Below the pieces are notes generated by a model. That model worked only from the letters and a program-made list of their open reading frames with translations. It was not told the origin of the DNA and did no database searches. A program made the position numbers and the translations under genes. Shown in pieces: positions 51,201-64,000 of a DNA stretch of 64,000 bases. Source of the stretch: Pardosa pseudoannulata (taxonomy: Eukaryota; Arthropoda; Arachnida; Araneae; Lycosidae); contig CM063504.1 in assembly GCA_032207245.1 (NCBI GenBank), positions 19,613,407 through 19,677,406 of the forward strand, given 5' to 3'. Each line of letters begins with the position of its first letter. Positions within the stretch are counted from its first letter, which is position 1.

Positions 51201-52919
51201 AATCCCATCCTTCTAAATGATAGTGTGTTTGTGTATATATATGTAATATTTCTTTTTGTAAACGCCAAATTTTATTTCACATTGAAAATAGTTGCGTGGG
51301 TCGCAACAAAGTAACTCGGCAGGCGTCGGGGTTGCTGACCTCTAGCATTGACCATGGATTGCTACTTTTGTTTTTAAAAAAAGTTGTCTACACCGTTCTT
51401 ATTTAAGCAAATATCAGTTTAATTGAAATACCAACCAGTGCAAGTATTTTCTTCTTTACGGTATTTATAAATCTGTTAATGCCTTGGTATTTAGATTTGA
51501 TTTAATGGATACCCACAACACTTACTTTCAATTTTTGTATATCCCATATGATTTAAAAGATACCCTTTAAAAATGTACTAATTAAAAGCCGTAAAAGATT
51601 TGGAAATAATGACCAATAGAAAAGCAGGGTATGTAAACGCCATTGATTTGGCAGAATAAAGAGCTAAGTTTAGACCTTGTGTTACGCAAAAGGAAGCCCA
51701 AATGAAGTTTTAGAATTAATTTTTAACTCTAGGTTCTGCACCAAATCTTCTTCTCATTTTCCATTCTTTGCGATTTAGTGTGGAATGTGCTAGAGTAATT
51801 TCCCAAAAAAGAATTCGCTTAATAATTTGTATTGTGGAGTAGGGAGTAAAATTTTATATTTTTGCGAAAATGCTTGAACTGATCATGTTCCTGTTATAGC
51901 TTTATGCCAGTATACTAAAATTTAGATCCTAGTACCATCACAAACCAAGTTATATTCTCGGTCTTTAAGAATTGCATGATCTTTTTTATGGACTTATATT
52001 TTTAATCATTATATAATTTATTAATTCTTCACAATCGTAAAACATAGTGTTATACCAGATTTAAAAAAAAAAAAATGCATTTTTTTTCAAACACTAAATA
52101 GTAAACTAGAAAATAAACACTTATTATTTACTTGAAAACAGTTGTAATTGTTTTTCATTCTATATTCATTGAATTTTTGCGCCAAAACGCATTAAGTCGC
52201 CAATAGTGTTGTTATGTAACACCCGAAATCATCCTTGTCAAGAGTTGGGCTGTGCATTGCTAGCTCAAGAAAAATGATGTTCGTGAGGTGCTGTTTGATT
52301 GGCCAGCAAGTTTTAAGCACCTTTTTTCCTATTTCTTATACGTATTTATTGTTTTATTTAATATTAAATGCATATTTTCGCTGTGTAGTATCATTTCTCC
52401 CGCTAGAAAATTGAAGTCAAACGTGTATCCCATCTGGTCCTCTGCTGTTACCGTGGTGTCAGATTCTTAGACTTAATGATTGGTTACTGGTAACTACGAT
52501 CAAGATTCCTCTCCCCTCATACGCTTCTAGTTTACTGGCAGTAGTTAAACTGGATCTACTCGCACTTAATATATTGCTGCCCGAATAATTTTGTTAATTA
52601 TAGCATGATATATTCGATCGAGTGAAATGTTCAATCATAATCGTGTTTCTTGAACTGCGCAATAGATTTTTTTTCACCTCTATCTAAATGCGTTAATTTT
52701 TTATATAAGTTATTATCGCCCATTTTGCGTGCGTGTGAAGTGTATTAATCAGCGTTGAAATGAAATAAGGAAAACTGCTTTGTAAAGCAAGTCTTGTATT
52801 TTTATATAGGAATAACGTAAGTGATTCCAAAATATATTGTAACAATTAAATGTGCAGAAAGATTTAAAATACCTCGAGCTAAGTAATACGTCAATATACA
52901 GATTAATCGAAAGTATTGT
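48223..52919. other. AT-rich non-coding stretch
   Basis: No gene or recognised repeat. The frames at about 50548-50786 on both strands overlap each other and have no domains. Confidence 0.5.
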
Positions 52920-52924
52920 TATTT

Positions 52925-53090
52925 CAAATGTGGGGGCACTTGCTCCTTATAGCATTCACCACCAAGTCGCAGGTATTTGTTGACCATTTTATTGTAGGAA
53001 CCCCATAAGGCGTTAATCGAAAGTATATCATAAGTAGAAACTTTAATTAGAAACCTGTGGAATAATGGAGCAATGAACGTCTAAAAATGA
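52925..53090. repeat. Diverged repeat R2, copy 1
   Basis: The segment around ACCAAGTCGCAGGTATTTGT and CATTTTATTGTAGGAACCCC aligns imperfectly with 56130-56280 in the same orientation. Conceptual minus-strand translations share a LWGSYNK/LWHSHNK pattern, hinting that both derive from a once-coding element. The family is not recognised. Confidence 0.4.
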
Positions 53091-54337
53091 TTTTTAATTT
53101 TTTAACCTATCAGTTTACAAATTTTACTGTTATTAGCAATATAGTTACTTGAACGCGTTTACAAATTCAAGGTATAAAACGTTATTGTCTCTTAAAAAGC
53201 ATTATTGAAACTCTTCCATGCACACTCCATTTACGAATGATATGGTTATTTTACTTCATGGGATATCTTTTCGGCCTTATTTAACACTTTGTTACGTCAC
53301 TGCTTTAGCCTTAGAGTAAATTCTGTTATCATTAAAAGAGGGATTAAAACAGTGACGACTATAAATGTTAGGTGTGGCATATCCATTATTTCCATCTCTT
53401 TCGTGGAGTGATTCGGCAGTGTCATTACGGAATTTGCTTTTGAAAATTTTGATCATCTATGTTCATTCTAATCATTCGCTTAATGATAATGTCCACTCAG
53501 TGTGGGGGGGAGGAATTTATTTCAAATTTGTCTGCCTGAATATTATTGATTTCTGCTTTATATGTGCTTCAAAGATTACCTAGTTTCGAAGCAGCTGTAA
53601 CATTTATATATATATTTTTTATTTATACTGTAGTGTTATGTGTACCAAATTGTTTTTATAGCTGATAATCTTTGTTTTTGTATAAATTATTTATTGCTAC
53701 GATATGCATTTTGTATTGAAATTTTTATAGCAGAGTACAAAGTATAGTTAACAGTATTGAGCTAGTTGCATAATTTCGTTCCCTTCTGTATTCGGCATTT
53801 AATTTTTTCTATAGCTTTTGTTTGTGTGTGTGTGTGTGAAAAATTAGTACTTTTATAAAATTGTGTTTCATTGTGGAGTCTCTTATCAGTTCCTAATCAG
53901 TTTTCATCCGATCAAAATAGCTTTAAAATGTTGCAAGAAATTGTTTTAAATAAGTTAAAGGAAGATATCTAAATAGTACTAAGCAATTTCCCATATAAAT
54001 TATTGTAACTTAATATAAGCCAAACCTGGGTAACCCTAAAGGCTCGGTGGGCCACAACAGAAGTTTACCTTATGCCGGTGGATTGTACATGTTTGCATGG
54101 TAAAAATTAATAACAATACATTATTGCTGTTCGTAAATTAGCCAATTTATAAGTATGCTTAAATGGTTATAATAGTAATCAATAAATCAACCGAATAACA
54201 AATGCCATATTTCTTTCAATTATATAAATTTCTTGAATTCCACCATTAGATCGCAGAATTTTCTTGACATGGCCGCATGTGGCCACTGTCACTATGTTCC
54301 CCACACCTGATTTAAGCAAAATATGCATTTACTACCA

Positions 54338-54360
54338 TATATATATATATATATATATGG

Positions 54361-54397
<37 letters not shown>
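54338..54397. repeat. (TA)n microsatellite with internal TGGA
   Basis: (TA)n interrupted near the centre by ATGGATAT, with a second interruption at about 54376, and short mirror-like flanks. Confidence 0.9.
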
Positions 54398-54839
54398 ATA
54401 TATAATTTCAGTTCTACGTATGGTTACCGCTTATAGTAGCCTAATAGGTATAAGGGGTATATGCGTAATAGTAGCATATTACAGAAATGGACACACGTGC
54501 GTTCATACTTTGTAATAAGCCATTTAAAAAATCTTAATGTGATTAATATGGCTACATATTCTACATAATTCTGAAACGTTACACAAATCATAGTGATTGA
54601 GATAATATAAATACAAAATTATTTCAAAGTGTTAATAAAATTAAATATTGTAAATTGAATAACATTCAAATTTCTTAGTAATTATTAATTACTTTTGGGC
54701 ATTGGGTAATTTAGTTTTAGTTCTCAATAACTTACATTTACGATATTCATCAGTATATACTCGGCTGAAATGATTCGGTCCATTAATGGGTTAATAATGC
54801 TGAAAAGTAACACCCAGATGCCAACCCGGTAAAAAAGAT

Positions 54840-55100
54840 AAAAGCTTCTGCCCAAAATCGATGCGTTTGACCACACACGTGGCTACCAATTAACGAGAAC
54901 CCCTCTTTCTGAGTGATACGGTAGGCACTTTAGCCCACCTCTTCGGCTTCGTATCCCGTGGATTACATAATTTTAAATCTCATCGAGGGTCTTCTACTCT
55001 GTAAAGATGGAACACCCTTTTGCCTGTTGGTGGTCACCTTAAGGAAGCGATTTTAGTCAACGCCCATACCTTGTTCAGGCACCCCCCAGCTGACTTATTC
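54840..55100 (+). mobile_element. Possible degenerate SINE
   Basis: GATACGGTAGGCACTTTAGC followed by CTTCGGCTTCGTATCCCGTG (54915-54960) resembles a decayed tRNA-like head with a B box (GCTTCGTATCCCG). The next roughly 130 bases are less AT-rich. No second copy was found in the window. Confidence 0.25.
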
Positions 55101-55953
55101 GGAAATATTTTAGCGTGATATCGGCTTGTTTTGCGGTTGCAGAAATAAATATTGGCCCCCTAATGTATGTCACAGGGTGTGTAGTAATTTCTTTTAGCGT
55201 TTCCACGGTGATTTAGTTAGCGTGTTGAACGTTCTCTCCCAATTGAAATTATGTTGTGAACTGCTAGTTGAGAAGCACATTTATTATATACCTTTGCGCC
55301 ATTTTTGTCACTTTGATTTTCCACTATGATTATTTCCGTTCTTTTAGTTTCTTTCTTTCTATTTTAGCCTTACTTCTAACCGGCACTAAACCGTATTAAC
55401 TTGTTAATGTAAACATAGTTTGACTGCAAAAAGTTGGGGTGAAATCTGGTAGATACTCACCTTGTATTAAATTTTGACTTTTTCTCGTTGAATTTCGTGA
55501 TTTTTTTTTTCCATGGCAGTGATTTATATATTGATTTCTTTATGAAATCAAATTCATCTTTCCAGCATGATTACTATGCTCCGGTAGATATAATTCATGA
55601 ATTGTCGTACTTTGCTCTAAACGCGCGCATTTTTCTTTTTCTAATTTTAAATTTTATTTTAATCTTTAGTATAACATGACATAAATTTTTATTAAGCTTC
55701 TAATTTCTAATGGCCATACCTATGAACATAAACATAAGATGCTTTTGCCCATGTATCAGTAAAAATCATTGGATTAGAACAGTGATTCTAAAGGTTTTTC
55801 TCACCGCCACACGTAATGTTGAGAACCACGGAACGAGACGGCTTGTCCAATAAAGTTCATTTACTTCTTCCGAATCGGTAGAATTTAGATATTTTTTAAA
55901 TTCCATTGACTTACAGTAATAGAGGAAATTTAAATAGTTGAAGTTGCGAGTAA

Positions 55954-56373
55954 TTACTTAAACCGGGGCAACTCTTTAAACCACAGATTTCCAAGTAATA
56001 CGGACATATGGACTAGACGAACAACGTCAATATTTTTCAAACGGGGAATACACAAAACCACAGACTTTCCGCGTCTAGAGACATCAAGCAAATTATGCCA
56101 GGAAATGTTATCATTATCATTTCCACAGCAGTTGGTACTTGCTTTTATACCATTCGCCAATACCAAGCCGCGGATATTTGTTGGCCATTTATTATGGGAG
56201 TGCCATAGAGGCAGCCAACTTCCAGGGACAACACAAAGTGGATCCTCATAAATTAGAAACAGGGACCAAGTAAAAGACGCTCTCCAGGCTTGGCCTGCCA
56301 CCGCCAGAGGTATCGTGTTGGAACTTGGAGGACAATGCGACCACGAACTTATTTTGCATTCCCCAGTCGCCAT
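55954..56373 (-). repeat. Diverged repeat R2, copy 2, with a 139-codon minus-strand open frame
   Basis: It aligns in part with 52925-53090. One minus-strand frame is open for 139 codons (start at 56373, stop at 55954). The predicted product is Trp-rich (AGQAWRASFTWSLF, SWLPLWHSHNKW) with no domain I recognise. Sequence in front of the ATG shows no obvious promoter and there are no splice signals I trust. A transposon-derived coding remnant is the likeliest explanation; a small gene is less likely. Confidence 0.35.
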
Positions 56374-56534
56374 GAAGTACGCGGGGAATCTTCGGTCGGC
56401 TCAAGTCTATATGTTTGAATCAGTATTTCGAAACCGCTTGTGGTTTTAAAATAAAGTAAACGAATCAAAAATCGAATAGAAACAGTTTTTAAACACCCCC
56501 TTCCTCATTCTCAACAAACCAGTCGTCATTGTTG

Positions 56535-57264
56535 CAGGCTTGCAATTCCGTCACTTTTCTCACCTTCAGTCACTGCTTTTACAATTCATCACTTTTAGTC
56601 ACTTTTTAAAGTAAACAGTCACTTTTTTTTCATTGTGTATCACAACAAAAGTCTGTTGTTGAAAAAAGGAAATCTGAATTAATAACAAAATATTTTATTA
56701 AAAGACCAAAAATGTGATGCTCTAATCTTATTTTTCTTATTAAAATGTAATTAGTGATATGGTTTCCAGAATGTAGTGATTTTAAAAAGTCGTAAAAAAG
56801 TTCCTGAAATCTACATTTGTACTGAAATGTACATTTAATACATTAAAGTAACTTACGTCAAAGCACACATTTCTCTTTTCCTTCACAATTTTTGTTTAGA
56901 TACTCTAATCTAGCTATGTAATATTTCAAAGCATCATTAATGTATGCAGAAAATTGTGATTATAAAATTAATGTATTTTATGTATTCAAATCTAATTTAT
57001 AGATTTTCTTGAATAAAAAGCGATGTTGAGTTGTGTTAAACAAAATTTTTAATTTTTTTTGTATTTGACGCTAAAATCATGTCTTGCATAAATCATTTGA
57101 TTTAGAGTTAAAATAAATAGAGAAATCTTAATAGATTCTGTAATCAAGAGGGAAAAAAAAAATCTCTTTTTTTTTTCAATGTTTAGTCACTTTTTAGTCA
57201 CTTATTCTGTATTATTTGCCACTTTTCTCACCTTTTTTAAAGTACCTCAGTAGTTGCAAGCCTG
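56535..57264. mobile_element. TIR element (hAT-like MITE) with TCACTTTT boxes
   Basis: The ends CAGGCTTGCAA and TTGCAAGCCTG are perfect 11-base inverted repeats. TTGTTG occurs directly on both outer sides and may be a shortened target duplication. The motif GTCACTTTT and its variants recur several times just inside both ends, in the same orientation. The interior is AT-rich and non-coding. The CAGG start fits the hAT superfamily, but an 8-base duplication is not intact. Confidence 0.75.
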
Positions 57265-57841
57265 TTGTTGGTTAAACCAGGTAGGGAAAACCGTTGCCTA
57301 CCTTGTAAAATTCTGTACCACACGAAAAATTCACAAATATATACTTGGGACAAATATGGCGCTGTAATTATATATTATTCGATTGTTTTATTGATTGTTA
57401 TAATGTTTGTAGACTCATATCTTATTATATAAGAGCATATTAATAATACTAAACTTTGTCAAATAAACGAGTTCACCTCCAAAAATTTTTATTATTTATT
57501 GATTATAATTCTTTACTATATCTCATATCAAAGCACATATTTTGAGTTGTAAATACTAAGCAATACTTATTACTACTCATTGGGTATCATAATAGCTGTT
57601 AGGCACCATTTAGTTTTAACAAATTATGTTGGGATTTAATGTGCTTGTTTTAATTTGCTGTCACAGTTATCGTTTTTTATTCTAGAAGTTTGTTTTGAGA
57701 CCATTTCGTCGTAGTTAGTAACTAACTACTCAATTGATATATAAGTTAGCAACCAGTTAGTTCAAAAATTTAGTAACAAACTGTTGGGATTTTGTATAAA
57801 ATCTTCTAATCCAAAATGCTATGATTTTAATGATTCTTACG

Positions 57842-57962
57842 TTGGCAACGGTAATACAATGGCCTCGTAGCCTTTCGGAATCAGTAGGTCCCGGTTTCAT
57901 TAGTCCCTGTGTAGTAAAATAGTTGACCATAGCGGTCAAAATAAAGCCAAACCAACCAACCA
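57842..57962 (+). mobile_element. tRNA-derived SINE, family A, copy 4 (head truncated)
   Basis: CTTTCGGAATCAGTAGGTCC, CGGTTTCATTAGTCCCTGTG and TAGTAAAATAGTTGACCATA align with the bodies at 15.9 and 16.6 kb. The tail is CCAAACCAACCAACC, matching copy 1. The tRNA-like head with its B box is mostly missing. Confidence 0.65.
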
Positions 57963-58429
57963 TCTTACTTGTGCGAGAGTAATTGTGACTGATTCATGTA
58001 ACTTTTAAAATTTTAAGTTTTACTATTTTCGTAAGCTACTGTAATAAACAAAAGTAGTACTTCCAGTGTTTACATATTATATTCCTGATTATTTTCATAA
58101 TTTTTTATTTATCAATAAATAATGAGATTTTAATTCATCACCTGTCCTAAAACATTCATAAAAAAACATATCTTCGTGTTTTTATGGGCTCTTTTTTCCC
58201 TCTTTCTTAGCGTTGTAAGCTTAAATTCAACATATGTGTTACACGATATTCATGAAATATCGCTTGTAGGATTTCCACCTACGAATAAGAAAAAAATGCC
58301 ATGTTCTTACGAAAAAAAAAAAAACTTGCTGCCTGATATTTCGGCGAACTTCCTGTTGCGGCCAAGCAATTACTTAGAATGTGGCGAATATTCAACGCTT
58401 CATTATCCTATGCGCGAATTTTCACTCCT

Positions 58430-58790
58430 TTTCATCGTGATTCATCATGCACTGTGACCGCAGAAATTTCACGCATCAGCTGTCAATGTCACATTCAAAT
58501 ATTCAACATTTATTATGACTCCGCTCATCACGAAAACACAAAAAAGAAATTGTCAGCGCGTACCGACGGGGCGGAGTGCTGTGCCTGTAGGTAATGTCAT
58601 TGGGCGACTTCTGAAGACACCGCCTCAGAAACTTGTCGAAACTCCGCCCCTTTCTGTCTCTTTTATCCAATTGTTAATAGCTGCCACACGATTTTGATAC
58701 TGCTCGGAAACTTTGTTTCACGCATGCGCTTCAGCTTTTAAAAGCTTTTCCGAACCTTATCAACCTTTTAGCGCCATCTGTTGTCGTGAA
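58430..58790. promoter_or_regulatory. Candidate regulatory block with paired GC boxes
   Basis: GGGGCGGAG at 58568-58576 and its exact inverse CTCCGCCCC at 58642-58650 look like Sp/KLF-type GC boxes. TAGCGCCATCTGTTG at 58769-58783 resembles an insect CTCF half-site. The block is less AT-rich than its surroundings and ends about 380 bases before the first visible ephrin exon. It could be an intronic regulatory element or an alternative promoter. No initiator or TATA element could be fixed. Confidence 0.3.
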
Positions 58791-59171
58791 AGAGACTAAA
58801 AGAAATCGTGATTACCCCGTTGAAAAAACTCAGTGAAAAAACAGTATATATTATATAATTATTCCGTGTCCTAAAGTTTAAAAATGAGAAATGTTAACTG
58901 ATCATTTGAAAGATAACCTGTATACATTTTATCATCAAAAAAATTTTTTTTTATAAATTTATGCTTCGTACAAGTAATTTTTACCTATATGAATGTTGGT
59001 GCAACATATATATGTATGTTGTAACATACATATACATGTATACAACTACCAATATGTTTGATGGTGGTTATCTAAATGTATGGTCGAATTTATTTTGTAA
59101 AACTTTGCGAGTAAATGGATGATTTCACTTTTGTTTAGTTATTTATAGTCATTTTCTTCTTTCCTTTTTAG

Positions 59172-63206
<4,035 letters not shown>

Positions 63207-63274
63207 GCAAGTTTTTTAATTGCATATATTATACTCGGGTAATGCATGAACCACTGATATTCAGCATGAAATGA

Positions 63275-64000
63275 GTTTGCAAAGAGAAAAACCCTCATTT
63301 ATTACATATTATTGAGATATGAATTCTGTTAGAAACAAATAACGGAAACATTTCACTATTAAAATATCAATGACAATTTCTTATGTAGAAAATGATCTAA
63401 GTTTAAAAATAAATAAATAAATAAATAATTGAAACCCTGTCTTTTTAATGTGTTTCTTAAAAATGTTTTTTCACCTGAAATAGAAATGCACATATCAAAA
63501 GTATTTGGAAATTATAGCATGATCTTTTATAACATTTGGAAATGCTAAATTAAAAATAAACTTGATTATAATTTCTTCTATAAAAGTCTAGAAAATCATA
63601 ATTTTTAATTTTCTGGATTCTTGAGAGATAGTTATTTTAATTGATATTTCTAGAAAAATAAATTTGTATTATCTGTTTAAATTTTTATTTCTTTTAATTA
63701 GCATTTAAAGAAATTTTAATAAAGTTTAATTGCTCTTTTGTATATTAAAAGTTTATTATAAAAATATTCAAATGCTAAGCAAGATGGAACTATATATTTT
63801 GCCCCCTTTTATATATTTGTAAACTTACATATTTATACTTTTATGTATATAAACTTCTATATTTTACTTATACATTTTTAAATGTAACTAGAAAAATAAA
63901 TTTTTAATGATTTTTTTTTATGCATTTTCTTAATTATGATATATTTTGTCATTACTTGATCAGTGAAATATCTTATAACAAGAGCAAAGAATTAAACTTT
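63275..64000. other. AT-rich non-coding sequence, probably next ephrin intron
   Basis: No exon was seen. An (AAAT)n run lies at about 63404-63427. The sequence is very AT-rich with many stops. The exon carrying the membrane anchor and C-terminus is expected beyond the window. Confidence 0.6.

Overview
The window is strongly AT-rich eukaryotic DNA. It contains one recognisable protein-coding gene, at its right-hand end, and everything else is non-coding sequence full of transposon fossils and (TA)n, (CA)n and (A)n microsatellites. The gene is an arthropod-type ephrin on the + strand, with four coding exons at 59172-59313, 60910-61078, 62142-62246 and 62994-63206. The exon translation resembles insect ephrin, with segments such as RIDNTDHIIDVN, SFTPQPGGLEF and RIGGRC. 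The repeat types, AT richness and long non-coding stretches fit a large arthropod genome. A chelicerate such as a spider is my best guess, but that is inference.

The first 59 kb hold no exon I can defend. The first visible ephrin exon starts in phase 2, inside the receptor-binding domain. The signal peptide exon must therefore lie upstream, and all or much of this 59 kb may be the first ephrin intron. I did not find a Trp-Asn-containing exon 1 by eye.

Layout. 1-13.9 kb: AT-rich unique sequence, a palindrome around a (TA)n core (4.1 kb), a short direct repeat pair (4.6/5.1 kb) and a few less AT-rich unique blocks. 14.0-14.5 kb: a unit with a long hairpin, tandemly repeated three times. 15.8-16.7 kb: two tRNA-derived SINEs. 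17.5-21.5 kb: two copies of one repeat, the first interrupted by a hAT-like element, so the second shows the uninterrupted site. 22.8-23.2 kb: LTR-like and tRNA-like remnants. 25.0-25.3 kb: a 306-base stretch with no G. 25.5-26.6 kb: a non-autonomous Helitron, minus orientation. 30.5-32.1 kb: a decayed piggyBac element and a hAT MITE with a perfect 8-bp target duplication. 32-46 kb: mostly unique, with candidate regulatory blocks. 46.2, 48.1 and 57.9 kb: further SINEs. 56.5-57.3 kb: a second TIR element. 59.2-63.2 kb: the ephrin exons, whose introns hold a second Helitron ending 43 nt before an acceptor, a long (A)n(TA)n tract, a pair of direct repeats and a small hAT-like MITE.

The ephrin would be a secreted or membrane-anchored ligand of Eph receptor tyrosine kinases. 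Its anchor and C-terminus lie beyond the window. No rRNA, true tRNA gene, CRISPR array or prokaryotic gene structure was seen.
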